Source of the DNA: Thermoanaerobaculia bacterium
Lineage (GTDB): Bacteria; Acidobacteriota; Thermoanaerobaculia; Multivoradales; JAIOJS01
Assembly: GCA_030429235.1 (NCBI GenBank)
Contig: JAUIDB010000021.1
Coordinates: 1-64,000, forward strand
Direction: 5' to 3'
Length of the DNA stretch: 64,000 nt
Position numbers and translations under genes: made by a program. Under the pieces are notes generated by a model that worked only from the letters and a program-made list of their open reading frames with translations, was not told where the DNA came from and searched no databases. Shown here piece by piece: positions 1-9,464 of the stretch. Positions within the stretch are counted from its first letter, which is position 1. Each line of letters begins with the position of its first letter.

Positions 1-230
1 ACGAGTTGAGAGATCCCGACGAGCAGGCACACCGCTTCCGCTGCGACCTCGAGGCCAGGGGAGCTCACGGTCTGCCCCGAGTCGAGCCGGACCAGCATCT
101 GCTGGCGGCGCTGCGAGCCGGCCTCCCCGCGTGTGCCGGAGTGGCCCTGGGAGTCGATCGCCTCCTGCTCCTGCGCGTGGGAGCCGACCACCTCGACCAG
201 GTTCTCGCCTTCCCCACGGCCAGAGCCTGA
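1..230 (+). CDS. epmA: EF-P--(R)-beta-lysine ligase EpmA, C-terminal end (5' truncated)
   Basis: This is the 3' end of a gene entering from the left edge; the reading frame is open from base 3 and stops with TGA at 228-230. The residues match the end of the EpmA/GenX/PoxA family, a class II lysyl-tRNA-synthetase-like enzyme that attaches beta-lysine to elongation factor P. The diagnostic stretch is the class II motif 3 region CAGVALGVDRLLLL, followed by the typical ending VLAFPTARA. An upstream stretch resembling the family's 'F(H)EL-D--EQ--RF' segment is also visible. A true lysyl-tRNA synthetase would have a similar motif 3, but the short end just after it fits EpmA better. The N-terminal two thirds lie outside the window. 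Confidence 0.82.
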   Translation, partial: ELRDPDEQAHRFRCDLEARGAHGLPRVEPDQHLLAALRAGLPACAGVALGVDRLLLLRVGADHLDQVLAFPTARA

Positions 231-280
231 AGCCAATCGACACCAGCCGCACCGAGGTCGCACCGCGACCGGGGATCCGG

Positions 281-286
281 TAGCAT
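281..286 (+). promoter_or_regulatory. Candidate -10 element (TAGCAT) for a leaderless DUF1015 mRNA
   Basis: TAGCAT lies exactly 6 nt before the ATG at 293, where a -10 hexamer would place transcription start on the A of the start codon. No Shine-Dalgarno sequence is visible in the pyrimidine-rich gap. No convincing -35 was found. It belongs to a recurring TANNNT-N6-start pattern in this window. Confidence 0.4.
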
Positions 287-292
287 TCCCCC

Positions 293-1522
293 ATGGCTAC
301 GCTACGCCCCTTCCGTGCCGTCCGCCCTACGCCAGAGTGTGCCGAGAGGGTGGCTTCCGTCCCCTACGACGTCGTCGGCACCTCGGAAGCGGCGGCGCTC
401 GCGGCGGGCAACCCCTTCAGTTTCTTGCGCGTGATCCGTCCCGAGATTCAGCTACCGCCCGGAGCCGACCCTCACTCGGACGAAGCCTACGCCGAAGCGG
501 CCAGATCCCTCGGCCGCCTGCTCACCGAAGGTGCCATGCTGCGGGATCCGCGCCCTGCGCTCTACCTCTACCGCCAGACCATGGGTTCGCATCAGCAGAT
601 CGGCGTCGTCGGGTGCTGCTCGGTCGACGAGTACGACCGAGACCTGATCAAGAAACACGAGAAGACCCGGCCCGACAAGGAAGAGGACCGGATGCGCCAC
701 ATCCTGGCCATCAACGCGCAACCGGGGCCGGTGTTCCTGACCTACCGCGACGATGCGAGGATCAACGCCCTGGTTCGTAGTTTCGTCGAGCGCGAGGATC
801 CACTCTACGACTTCGTGGCCGAAGACGGAGTCGGTCATACCGTCTGGCGAGTCCTGCAGACCGATGAACTCACCGCAGCGTTCGCCACCGTGCCGGCGTT
901 GTACGTCGCCGACGGCCACCATCGCTCGGCTTCGGCCAGCCGAGCCCGGGCCCATCGCCACCACTCGACCCCGAACCCGACGGGTCAGGAAGAGTTCAAC
1001 TTCTTCCTCTCGGTCCTGTTCCCCGCCAGCCAACTCCAGATCCTGCCCTACAACCGAGTGGTTCACGACCTCAACGGTTCCACCGCAGAGCAACTCCTGA
1101 CCGATCTGGGGTACGTGCTGGACGTTCGGGCGGGAGCCGAGCCGACGCCTCCCGGACCGGGTCACTTCTCGATGTACCTGGCCGGCCAGTGGTACGACAT
1201 CGCGGCACCCCAGGAAGCGATCGACGATCCCGATCCCGTACAGTCGCTGGACGCCTCGATCCTCCAGGGTCTGATCCTCGGACCGCATCTCGGAATCGAC
1301 GATCCCCGTACCTCGAGCCGGATCGACTTCGTCGGAGGGATCCGGGGGACTGACGAACTGGTGCGGCGGGTGGAAGAGCGCGGAGATGGAGTGGCGTTCT
1401 CGCTCCATGCCGTCACCATCGAGCAGCTGATCGCGGTGTCCGACGCCGGCCTGGTCCTGCCTCCCAAGTCGACCTGGTTCGAACCGAAGCTGCGCTCTGG
1501 CCTCTTCGTGCACGAGATCTGA
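293..1522 (+). CDS. DUF1015 family protein
   Basis: A 409-residue protein matching the DUF1015 family in length and motifs: the N-terminal RPFRAVRPTPE segment, VPYDVV near residue 25, NPFSFLRVIRPE, and the central ADGHHRSASA motif with its Asp near residue 207. The family is cytoplasmic and to my knowledge has no firmly established biochemical role. It often sits beside serine-biosynthesis genes, as here, where serC follows after 32 bp on the same strand. The DGHHR motif resembles the Gly-x-x-Arg signature of the ParB/sulfiredoxin fold, which also includes free-serine kinases; a serine-related phosphotransfer role is inference only. The ATG at 293 has no ribosome binding site and is probably translated leaderless. 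Confidence 0.85.
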   Translation: MATLRPFRAVRPTPECAERVASVPYDVVGTSEAAALAAGNPFSFLRVIRPEIQLPPGADPHSDEAYAEAARSLGRLLTEGAMLRDPRPALYLYRQTMGSHQQIGVVGCCSVDEYDRDLIKKHEKTRPDKEEDRMRHILAINAQPGPVFLTYRDDARINALVRSFVEREDPLYDFVAEDGVGHTVWRVLQTDELTAAFATVPALYVADGHHRSASASRARAHRHHSTPNPTGQEEFNFFLSVLFPASQLQILPYNRVVHDLNGSTAEQLLTDLGYVLDVRAGAEPTPPGPGHFSMYLAGQWYDIAAPQEAIDDPDPVQSLDASILQGLILGPHLGIDDPRTSSRIDFVGGIRGTDELVRRVEERGDGVAFSLHAVTIEQLIAVSDAGLVLPPKSTWFEPKLRSGLFVHEI

Positions 1523-1554
1523 CTCCAGCCCACTACTCCGGAGCGCCACCCCCG

Positions 1555-2646
1555 ATGCCTGATTCTTCCGCGATCCGCCGCGTCCACAACTTCAGCGCTG
1601 GCCCGGCCACCCTACCCAAATCAGTACTCGAGCGAGCCCAAGCCGAGCTGCTCGACTACCGCGGATCCGGCCAGAGCGTCATGGAGATGAGCCACCGCTC
1701 GCCGGTGTACGACGGCATCCACCGGGGCCTGATCGACTCCCTGCGACGTCTGCTCGGCCTGTCCGCAGAGTACGAAGTCCTGCTCCTCCAAGGTGGGGCA
1801 AGTCTGCAGTTCTCGATGGTGCCGATGAACCTGCTTCCCGCGGGCCAATCGGCCGACTACGTGATCACCGGAACCTGGTCCAAGAAGGCTCTGGCCGAGG
1901 CGGAGAAGGTCGGCTCGGTTCGGGTAGCAGGGACCTCGGCTCCGACGTCCTTCGACCGCATCCCGAACGCGCTCGATCCCGACCCGGAGGCGGCCTACTT
2001 CCACCTCACGACCAACAACACCATCGCCGGAACCCAGTGGGCGCGCCTCCCATCGGGAACCGCGCCGCTGATTCTCGACGCTTCCTCAGACATTCTGTCG
2101 CGGCCCCTCGATCTCACCAACGTAGGCATGATCTACGCCGGGGCACAGAAGAACCTGGGTCCAGCGGGCCTGACCCTGGCCATCGTCCGACGCGACCTGC
2201 TGGACCGAATTCCCGACGGCCTCCCGACCATGCTCGACTACCGGACGCAGGCTGGCAAGGGATCGCTCTACAACACTCCACCCTGCTGGGCCATCTACGT
2301 GGCCGGCCTGGCCTGTGAGTGGATCGAAGGCCTGGGTGGGCTCGAAGCGATGGAGACCCGCAACCGAGGCAAAGCCGATCTCATCTACTCCCGCCTCGAC
2401 CGCGGCGGAATCTACCGCGGCACGGTGCAAACCGAGAGTCGCTCCCTCATGAACATCACCTTCCGACTGACCGACACCACGCTCGAGCCCCGCTTCCTGG
2501 AAGAGGCGGCCGACGCGGACCTCGTCAACCTGAAGGGGCATCGCTCGGTGGGCGGTATCCGCGCCTCGCTGTACAACGCCATGCCGAACTCCAGCGTCAA
2601 AGAACTAGCCTCCTTTATGGACGATTTCGAACGGAGCCACGGCTGA
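1555..2646 (+). CDS. serC: Phosphoserine aminotransferase SerC
   Basis: A 363-residue class V aminotransferase of normal SerC length. It converts 3-phosphohydroxypyruvate and glutamate to phosphoserine and 2-oxoglutarate in cytosolic serine synthesis. The start region VHNFSAGPATLP is the family hallmark. The PLP lysine is K199 in IYAGAQKNLGPAG, and MEMSHRSP and the C-terminal KGHRSVGGIRASLYNA substrate region are intact. The start at 1555 is set by the position of the NFSAGP motif. The stop overlaps the next start by one base (TGATG), so translation is probably coupled to the downstream cytochrome. serA and serB are not in the window. Confidence 0.96.
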   Translation: MPDSSAIRRVHNFSAGPATLPKSVLERAQAELLDYRGSGQSVMEMSHRSPVYDGIHRGLIDSLRRLLGLSAEYEVLLLQGGASLQFSMVPMNLLPAGQSADYVITGTWSKKALAEAEKVGSVRVAGTSAPTSFDRIPNALDPDPEAAYFHLTTNNTIAGTQWARLPSGTAPLILDASSDILSRPLDLTNVGMIYAGAQKNLGPAGLTLAIVRRDLLDRIPDGLPTMLDYRTQAGKGSLYNTPPCWAIYVAGLACEWIEGLGGLEAMETRNRGKADLIYSRLDRGGIYRGTVQTESRSLMNITFRLTDTTLEPRFLEEAADADLVNLKGHRSVGGIRASLYNAMPNSSVKELASFMDDFERSHG

Positions 2647-5510
2647 TGGGTGAAGAGTCCCCTCCATCCAACCCCGCGCCCAAGCGGCGCAAGCGCTACG
2701 TTCCCGTCGTCGGACCCCGGCTCAAGAAGCTCCTCTTCGTGGTGCTGGGGCTGTTCGCGCTTCTGACCGTCAACTCGGTCTACCTACTCGCGGTCCGTGG
2801 GTTCGAGGCCTTTACAGGTCACACCTACCAGAACTGGTTCTACCTGGTGATGTTCCTGGGACATCTGATCCTGGGACTCTTGATTGTGGTGCCGGTCATC
2901 GTCTTCGGCCTGATCCACATCCGCAACGCCTCCAATCGACCAAACCGTCGAGCCGTGAGAGCCGGCTACGCCCTGTTCGCTACCGCCCTCGTCTTGCTGG
3001 CGTCTGGCCTGGTCCTGACGCGGATCGAAGGACTCATCGTGGTGAAGGATCCGGGCATCCGCAGCGTAGCCTGGTGGCTCCACGTCATCACCCCGCTGCT
3101 CGCCGCCTGGCTGTTCGTCCTCCACCGCCTCGCGGGCCGGCGCATCCGTTGGGGAATCGGCCTGCGTTGGGCCACGGTCTCCGCCGTGTTCGCCTTGATC
3201 ATGGTAGCCCTGCACTCGCAAGACCCCCGCTCCTGGGAGGTGGTCGGTCCCGCTTCCGGCGAGCAGTACTTCTTTCCCTCGCTGGCTCGCACGGCGGATG
3301 GCAACTTCATCCCGGAGCGCGTCCTGATGAACGACGGCTATTGCCAGGAGTGCCACGAAGACGTCCACGCGCGGTGGCAGAACAGTGTGCACCGTTTCAG
3401 TTCGTTCAACAACCCGCCCTACCTGACCTCGGTCCGGGAGACTCGGCAAGTGTCCTTGGAGAGAGACGGTAACCTCCAGGCGGCTCGTTGGTGTGCCGGC
3501 TGCCACGATCCGGCAGTCTTCTTCACCGGCAAGTTCGACGATCCAGACTTCGACGACGTCAACGATCCGACCGGTCAAGCGGGGTTGACTTGTACCGCGT
3601 GTCACGCCATCACCAATATCAACAGCGTGCGCGGCAACGCCGACTACACCATCGAAGAGCCGATCCACTACCCGTTTGCCTTCAGTGACAACCAGAGCCT
3701 GCAGTGGGTAAACCGGCAACTCGTCAAGGCCAAACCGGAGTTCCACAAACGGACCTTCCTGAAGCCGCTGCACCGCAGCAACGAATTCTGCGGCTCCTGC
3801 CACAAGGTCCACCTCCCCGTCGAACTCAACAACTACAAGTTCCTGCGCGGCCAGAACCACTACGACGCGTTCCTGCTTTCCGGCGTTTCGGGGCATGGAA
3901 TCACCAGCTTCTACTACCCGCCCAAGGCGACCGCTACCTGCGCTGAGTGCCACATGAAACTCCGGACCTCCGACGACTTCGGAGCCCAGCACTTCGACGA
4001 CCGGGGAGAGCGAACGGTACACGACCATCAGTTCCCGTCCGCCAACACCGGGATTCCCCACTTGCTCGGCTTTCCGCCGTCGGTCAATCAGGAGCACCAG
4101 GACTTCAACGAAGGCGTCATGCGCGTCGACCTCTTCGGCCTCAAGCAGGGGGGCACCATCGAAGGAGAACTCGTCGCGCCCTTGCGGCCGGTGATCCCTG
4201 CCCTCGAGCCCGGCGAGACCTACCTGATCGAGGCGGTGATCCGCACCCTGAAGATGGGACACCTGTTCACCCAAGGAACCGCCGACTCGAACGAAGTTTG
4301 GCTCGACGTCACCGTGCGTTCTGGCGAACGGGTTCTCGGTCGCAGTGGCGGATTCGGTCCCGACCACGCCGTCGATCCGTGGTCGCACTTCGTCAACGCC
4401 TACGTGCTCGATCGGTACGGTAACCGGATCGACCGGCGCAATGCCCAGGACATCTTCGTCCCCCTCTACAATCACCAGATCCCCCCCGGCGCCGCCGACG
4501 TGGTGCACTACAAGCTGCAGGTACCAGCCGACGTAGTCGAACCGATTACCGTCGAAGCGGTCCTCCGCTACCGCAAGTTCGACACCACCTACCTGAAGTA
4601 CGTCTACGGCGAGGACTACGTCAACGACCTTCCGATCATGACCTTGGCGCGGGACTCGATCACCTTCCCGCTCGATTCCTCTGCCGAGGTCGAGAGCCCC
4701 GAGTTTCCACTGTGGCAGCGCTGGAACGACTACGGCATTGGTCTCCTGCGCAAGGCCGGCAAGAGTCCTGGCGAACTGCGCGGCGCCGAGGAGGCCTTCC
4801 ATCAGGTCGAAGCCCTCGGCCGCCCCGACGGCCCGCTCAACCTGGCCCGGGTCTACATCGCCCAGGGCACGGTCCGCGACCAGGCCATCGCTGCCCTCGA
4901 GCGTGCCGCCAACTTCGACCCACCGGCCCCACCCTGGTCCATCGCCTGGTTCACCGGTCAGGTCAACGAACAGAACGGCAACCTCGACGCCGCGATCGCG
5001 AGCTTTCGCAGCATCGTCGAAGCGGATACCGCCGAGACCCGGGAACGTGGTTTCGACTTCAGCCTCGACTACCGCTTGCTGAACCGACTGGGTTTGGCGC
5101 TCTTCGAGCGGTCCAACCTCGAACGTGGCGACGCGCGGCAGGCCCAGCGAAACCACTTCCTGCAGGAAGCCCTCGCGGTCTTCCAACAGGCCCTGATCAT
5201 CGACCCGGAGAACGTGACGGCTCACTACAACCTGTCGCGCTTGCACCAACGACTCGGCAACCCCACCAAGGCCGATGAACACCTGGCGCTCTATCAGGAG
5301 TACAAGCCAGACGACAACGCCCGCGACCGGGCGATCGCGATCCATCGCGCCGCCAACCCGGCGGCCGACCACGCCGCCCAGGCCATCGTCATCTACGATC
5401 TTCAGCGCCCAGGGGCATTCGAACTCGATGGCCAAGGGCTCGGCCGAGCCGAGACGTTTGCCCTACGAAGTTCGACCGAAACGGTCCCGGCCAAGGCTGC
5501 CGCACCCTAA
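2646..5510 (+). CDS. Membrane-anchored pentaheme cytochrome c with cytochrome b-like N-terminus and TPR C-terminus
   Basis: A 954-residue protein starting at the ATG that overlaps the serC stop; the frame is open upstream but only as read-through of serC. Residues about 30-190 form four to five hydrophobic helices with histidines (GHLILG, LIHI, LHVITPLLAAWLFVLH) that could ligate b-type heme. Five CXXCH heme c motifs follow, with first cysteines near 233 (CQECH), 283 (CAGCH), 316 (CTACH), 382 (CGSCH) and 432 (CAECH). A beta-rich region comes next, then TPR-like helices from about 700 to 930. The heme domain resembles the cytochrome c554-like multiheme family. The likely role is transfer of electrons between the quinone pool and periplasmic partners; the substrate is unknown. 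It converges on a glycosyltransferase, and an ASPIC/UnbV protein lies beyond. Confidence 0.85.
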   Translation: MGEESPPSNPAPKRRKRYVPVVGPRLKKLLFVVLGLFALLTVNSVYLLAVRGFEAFTGHTYQNWFYLVMFLGHLILGLLIVVPVIVFGLIHIRNASNRPNRRAVRAGYALFATALVLLASGLVLTRIEGLIVVKDPGIRSVAWWLHVITPLLAAWLFVLHRLAGRRIRWGIGLRWATVSAVFALIMVALHSQDPRSWEVVGPASGEQYFFPSLARTADGNFIPERVLMNDGYCQECHEDVHARWQNSVHRFSSFNNPPYLTSVRETRQVSLERDGNLQAARWCAGCHDPAVFFTGKFDDPDFDDVNDPTGQAGLTCTACHAITNINSVRGNADYTIEEPIHYPFAFSDNQSLQWVNRQLVKAKPEFHKRTFLKPLHRSNEFCGSCHKVHLPVELNNYKFLRGQNHYDAFLLSGVSGHGITSFYYPPKATATCAECHMKLRTSDDFGAQHFDDRGERTVHDHQFPSANTGIPHLLGFPPSVNQEHQDFNEGVMRVDLFGLKQGGTIEGELVAPLRPVIPALEPGETYLIEAVIRTLKMGHLFTQGTADSNEVWLDVTVRSGERVLGRSGGFGPDHAVDPWSHFVNAYVLDRYGNRIDRRNAQDIFVPLYNHQIPPGAADVVHYKLQVPADVVEPITVEAVLRYRKFDTTYLKYVYGEDYVNDLPIMTLARDSITFPLDSSAEVESPEFPLWQRWNDYGIGLLRKAGKSPGELRGAEEAFHQVEALGRPDGPLNLARVYIAQGTVRDQAIAALERAANFDPPAPPWSIAWFTGQVNEQNGNLDAAIASFRSIVEADTAETRERGFDFSLDYRLLNRLGLALFERSNLERGDARQAQRNHFLQEALAVFQQALIIDPENVTAHYNLSRLHQRLGNPTKADEHLALYQEYKPDDNARDRAIAIHRAANPAADHAAQAIVIYDLQRPGAFELDGQGLGRAETFALRSSTETVPAKAAAP

Positions 5511-5541
5511 AGCCGGAGCTCGGATTCGAGCGTCGACGCAG

Positions 5542-7314
5542 TCAGTCCGCCCGAACGCGGAAGAGATGAAAGGTCCCAGCCACCCAGCCGTGGTCCTCGC
5601 CCGCACGGATCTCCTCCCAGGCCGGTCGCCAGAGTTCCGCCGCCGAAGTCAGTGTCTCGAAGTCGTAGAGGTCGGCGGGCTCGGCCGCGAGTATCGCCGG
5701 CACGAACTGCTCGACCGTGACACTGACGGCATACCAACCGGGAGTCACGGCCTGGGCCGGGTCGTACCGGCGAGCTTGCGGGAGATAGGCCGAAACCACC
5801 TCGGAGGGCAGCGTTGGATACACCACCTGCAACGGCTCGGACTCGAGGTCGGCCTCTGCGGCCCACGCAGCCAACTGCACAAAGTTCTGGCGGAACTCCA
5901 GGTTGCCCGCCCCCAGTGCATGCCGCGTCGGATTGTGCTGCCCCAACCACCAGGTATTGGTCGCGCCGAGCCAGAACGGGGCCAGTAGGACCGACTCCAC
6001 TGCCAGGAGCGTAACGATCGTGACCGCCCACCGAGGCCGCCGCACCAACCAGCTCGCCACGGGGAGCGCCAGAATCGGTACCACCGGCAGCAAGTGGCGA
6101 ATCCCCAGGTTGTAGTTCGACGTGCTCGAAGCCAGTAGATAGATCGCCAGCGTCGACAGCAGCGGCAAACGCAGGTCGCGGCTCGTCCCGTCGCGCATCG
6201 CATTTCCGCCCGCGAACCAGCCCCCGACAACCAGAGCGAGCACGAAGAGGAGCACCAGCGGTGTCTTCAGCAGGAGGAGAGCCGGAAAGTACCACCACCT
6301 TCCGGTCGAACTCACCGAACCCAGGGCATAGGAGGTGTACACCCCGATCGAGTTCTGTGCCTGGACCCCGAGAAAACCCGTCAGCCATTGAGCTAACCAG
6401 GGATCGAACCGCTCCAGCGTCAACAGCCGCGACTCCCAGGGCTGGAGACGGTCCTCCACGATCACCGTGCCTTCTCCTCGGCAGTACTCTGCGATGACCG
6501 ATTGTCCCGTCTCCGAGTCGTAGTTCCAGTTGGCTCCCGCGTAGACGAGATGCAAGACCACCACTGCACTCAGCAGGGCCACCACGCCCTCTCGCCAGCG
6601 ACGACCACGCTCTCCCGGCGGGGATCGCCAGAGCACTCGCAGCCAGACCAGAGCCACCACCGGCAGGAGGAGTACCGCCGAGTACTTGGCGGCCAGACTG
6701 CCTCCGAGGGCGGCACCGATGGCCAGGGCCCACGGCATCGAGGGCCGCCGGGAGAAAGAAGCCAGACCCCACAGCGTGACCGCAAATCCCAGGGCGACGG
6801 CACTGTCGGTCTGCAGAATCGTGGCATTGCCCACCACCGGGAAGGACAACCCCAGCACCAGCACGAGGAGCAGGCCAGCCCCTCGACTCTGTGACCGGCT
6901 GCCTCCCCGCTCGCGCTCCCACCGACACCCCAGCGCGTAGCAAACCAGAAACCAGGGCACCACAAAGCAAGCCAGAAGCCAGACCCGGGAGCGCTCTGTC
7001 CGCTGCACCAGATCGGACCGCAGGAAGAGTTGATCGGCCCCTCGATGCGCCTCCCGAGCCGTGATCTCGGGGAGGGGCGGGTCGGCGCCGAGCATCCCCA
7101 GGCCCATCATCAGCTTCGCCAGCGGGGGATGCTCCAGGTTGACACTGTTGCGGCCGTAGTGCAACGCCTGGTAGCCGGCGACCAGATGGTGCGCTCCGTC
7201 TCCTGATAGCGAATGCGCCCGGAGCGCCCAGAGCTGGAGCACTAGACAGAGCAGGAGCCCGCTGGCTCCCAGCGCTCTCCCTACGAACGCTGCCGACGGA
7301 CGGTCACGCTCCAC
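5542..7314 (-). CDS. Membrane glycosyltransferase of the PMT/ArnT (GT39/GT83-like) type
   Basis: A 590-residue polytopic membrane protein starting with GTG. The first extracytoplasmic loop carries the acidic SGDGAHHLVAGYQAL element followed by NLEHPPLAKL, the pattern of dolichyl/polyprenyl-phosphate-sugar glycosyltransferases (PMT_2-like GT-C fold). About ten to twelve hydrophobic segments alternate with loops, and a soluble domain of about 130 residues closes the protein. Members transfer sugars from lipid-linked donors to proteins or lipid A outside the inner membrane; the acceptor here is unknown. The gene converges on the multiheme cytochrome and is divergent from the FG-GAP protein, so it may be a stand-alone unit. 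Confidence 0.82.
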   Translation of the reverse strand: MERDRPSAAFVGRALGASGLLLCLVLQLWALRAHSLSGDGAHHLVAGYQALHYGRNSVNLEHPPLAKLMMGLGMLGADPPLPEITAREAHRGADQLFLRSDLVQRTERSRVWLLACFVVPWFLVCYALGCRWERERGGSRSQSRGAGLLLVLVLGLSFPVVGNATILQTDSAVALGFAVTLWGLASFSRRPSMPWALAIGAALGGSLAAKYSAVLLLPVVALVWLRVLWRSPPGERGRRWREGVVALLSAVVVLHLVYAGANWNYDSETGQSVIAEYCRGEGTVIVEDRLQPWESRLLTLERFDPWLAQWLTGFLGVQAQNSIGVYTSYALGSVSSTGRWWYFPALLLLKTPLVLLFVLALVVGGWFAGGNAMRDGTSRDLRLPLLSTLAIYLLASSTSNYNLGIRHLLPVVPILALPVASWLVRRPRWAVTIVTLLAVESVLLAPFWLGATNTWWLGQHNPTRHALGAGNLEFRQNFVQLAAWAAEADLESEPLQVVYPTLPSEVVSAYLPQARRYDPAQAVTPGWYAVSVTVEQFVPAILAAEPADLYDFETLTSAAELWRPAWEEIRAGEDHGWVAGTFHLFRVRAD

Positions 7315-7486
7315 CGGAGGTCTCCGACGCGGTCGCGGGTTCTCGAAGGACCTCGAATGACGGCCCTGCGATGGCGGCTTTCATCGCCGAGACGATATCA
7401 TCGGCACTGGCCGGCACCGAGCCCGCTCAGCGACACCGCGACCCCATCCTTCGCGATTGTCGCTTCCCCCGGCTATCCCTCTGTGG

Positions 7487-7492
7487 TATAAA
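7487..7492 (+). promoter_or_regulatory. Candidate extended -10 (TGG-TATAAA) upstream of the FG-GAP protein
   Basis: TATAAA preceded by TGG gives an extended -10 in the 257-bp region between two divergent genes. No clear -35 lies 17-18 bp upstream. Transcription from here would leave a leader of about 73 nt before the ATG at 7572. A second AT element, TATCAT at 7562-7567, lies only 4 nt before that ATG. The rest of this gap shows no gene. Confidence 0.4.
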
Positions 7493-7571
7493 GCGCTTGC
7501 CTCCGCTGGGAGGATCCCTGGGCTCGACGCCCACCCGATCCCCGCCCCGAACTCGAGTCCCTATCATCCGT

Positions 7572-9464
7572 ATGCCGAACACTCTGGAAGATCCGCGCCC
7601 CGACGGCGATCCGTCCGACGACCGTCCCGCTCCGACGGCCCTCCCCTCACGTGCCACCGACCACGGCGACGAGCCGGAGTTGGTACCGGAGGACGACCAG
7701 ATCATCGGGGTGGTCTTTCGGCGTTCGCTGTGGGTCCTCCTGGTAATCGCAGTGTGTGTCGCGGCTTCCCTTCTACTCTCCCGCGAGGGCGAGGAATCGG
7801 CGGTCGAACAGGCAGTCGATGCAGCGCCACCGGTGGCGGTCGATACGGCTCCCATCGTGGCTCCGCAGGTAACGTTTCGCGAGATCACCCTCGAGGCAGG
7901 AGTCGACTTCGAGCACCGGAACGGAGCGGTTGGCGACAAGCTCCTTCCCGAGACCATGGGAGGCGGAGGAGGCTTCTTCGACCTCGATGGCGACGATGAT
8001 CAGGACCTCGTCCTGATCGACGGCACCGCCTGGCCCCATGACGGGGTCGCGACCAACCCGGCCGTGGTCCTCTATCGCAATGATGGAAGCGGCAACTTCA
8101 CACGGGTGGACGACGCCCCCAAAGATGCCTTCTATGGCATGGGAGTGGCAACTGGCGACTACGACGGCGACGGAGCCACCGATCTCTTCGTGACTGCGGT
8201 GGGACGAAACCATCTCTACCGCAACCTCGACGGCATGCTGGTCGACGTCACGCAGCAGGCCGGGGTGGCGGGTGCCGAAAACGAGTGGAGCACGGGAGCA
8301 GCCTTCTTCGATCTCGAAGGGGACGGCGACCTCGACCTCTTCGTGGCCAACTACGTACGGTGGTCCAAGGAGATCGACTTCGAGTTGGGCTACCAACTCA
8401 CCGGAGTTGGTAGAGCCTACGGACCGCCCTTGAATTACGAGGGGACCTACCCCTACCTGTATCGCAACAACGGCGACGGCACGTTCACCGAAGTATCGGC
8501 CACGGCGGGGATTCGAGTCTCCAATCCGGCGACCGACCTTCCGGTGGCAAAGTCGCTTGCCGTCTCCCCCGTCGACGTAGATCGTGATGGTCTCGTCGAC
8601 CTCTTCGTGGCCAACGACACGGTACGGAACTTCCTGTTCCACAACCTGGGCGACGGCACGTTCGAGGAAACGGCGGAGTCGTGGGGCCTTGCCTACGACA
8701 GAGACGGCAGCGCCACCGGCGCCATGGGAGTCGACTTCGGCTCCTTCCGCAATGACGACGAGATCGGCTTTCTGGTTGGCAACTTCGCCAACGAAATGAC
8801 CTCGGTCTTCGTCAGCCAGGGAGATCCCACGCTGTTCGCCGACGAAGCGATCACCGAGGGGGTCGGAGCGCCCACGCGCACCGTTCTCTCCTTCGGCCTC
8901 AACCTTTTCGACTACGACCTGGACGGGCGGTTGGACCTCGTACAGAACAACGGTCATCTCGAGGAGGAGATCGGCAGCGTCGATCCCTCGCAGAGCTACC
9001 GCCAGGTCCCCCAGCTCTTCTGGAACGCCGGGCCTCGATCCCAGCGGACCTTCCTTCCCGCCGAGGTAGATCTTGGAGGGCCCATCGTTGGTCGGGGTTC
9101 GGCATTCGCCGATCTCGACGCCGACGGTGACCTCGACCTTCTCCTCCTTCAGATCGACGATCGTCCTCGCCTGCTGCGCAACGAGCAGCAGACGGGACAC
9201 CACTTCGTGCGTCTGAAGCTGCGAGGAAGAGCACCCAACGTCGACGCCCTGGGCGCCACCGTCGAGCTTTCGGCCGGTGGTACCACGCAGAGACGCCAGG
9301 TCGTAACCGCTCGGAGCTACCTCTCTGCCGTCGAGCTACCTTTGACTCTGGGTCTCGGTGAACACACCGAGATCGAGTCGCTGGTGGTGACGTGGCCGGA
9401 CGGGTCGGTCCAGCCGGTCCAGCAGGTCGAAATCGATGGCCTCACGGTCATCGAACAGAACTGA
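7572..9464 (+). CDS. CRTAC1-like FG-GAP/ASPIC-UnbV repeat protein, membrane-anchored
   Basis: A 630-residue protein. The ATG at 7572 is preferred because the frame upstream codes for an unlikely basic extension. After a roughly 50-residue acidic cytoplasmic N-terminus comes one helix (LWVLLVIAVCVAASLLL), so the bulk is periplasmic or extracellular. It contains multiple FG-GAP/VCBS-type calcium-binding loops of the form D-x-D-x-D-G (for example DLDGDDDQDL, DYDGDGATDL, DLEGDGDLDL, DLDADGDLDL) that should build a beta-propeller. The C-terminal 90 residues form an ASPIC/UnbV domain ending in VVTWPDGSVQ. Such proteins often occur near multiheme cytochromes and TPR proteins in Acidobacteria and Planctomycetes; the ligand is unknown. 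Confidence 0.88.
   Translation: MPNTLEDPRPDGDPSDDRPAPTALPSRATDHGDEPELVPEDDQIIGVVFRRSLWVLLVIAVCVAASLLLSREGEESAVEQAVDAAPPVAVDTAPIVAPQVTFREITLEAGVDFEHRNGAVGDKLLPETMGGGGGFFDLDGDDDQDLVLIDGTAWPHDGVATNPAVVLYRNDGSGNFTRVDDAPKDAFYGMGVATGDYDGDGATDLFVTAVGRNHLYRNLDGMLVDVTQQAGVAGAENEWSTGAAFFDLEGDGDLDLFVANYVRWSKEIDFELGYQLTGVGRAYGPPLNYEGTYPYLYRNNGDGTFTEVSATAGIRVSNPATDLPVAKSLAVSPVDVDRDGLVDLFVANDTVRNFLFHNLGDGTFEETAESWGLAYDRDGSATGAMGVDFGSFRNDDEIGFLVGNFANEMTSVFVSQGDPTLFADEAITEGVGAPTRTVLSFGLNLFDYDLDGRLDLVQNNGHLEEEIGSVDPSQSYRQVPQLFWNAGPRSQRTFLPAEVDLGGPIVGRGSAFADLDADGDLDLLLLQIDDRPRLLRNEQQTGHHFVRLKLRGRAPNVDALGATVELSAGGTTQRRQVVTARSYLSAVELPLTLGLGEHTEIESLVVTWPDGSVQPVQQVEIDGLTVIEQN

Noticed and set aside
2784-5435. 883-codon open frame opposite the cytochrome gene
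   Set aside because: It lies fully antisense to a protein with clear heme motifs, and its translation is a shadow rich in Val/Gly/Asp with no motif. High GC content keeps such frames open.
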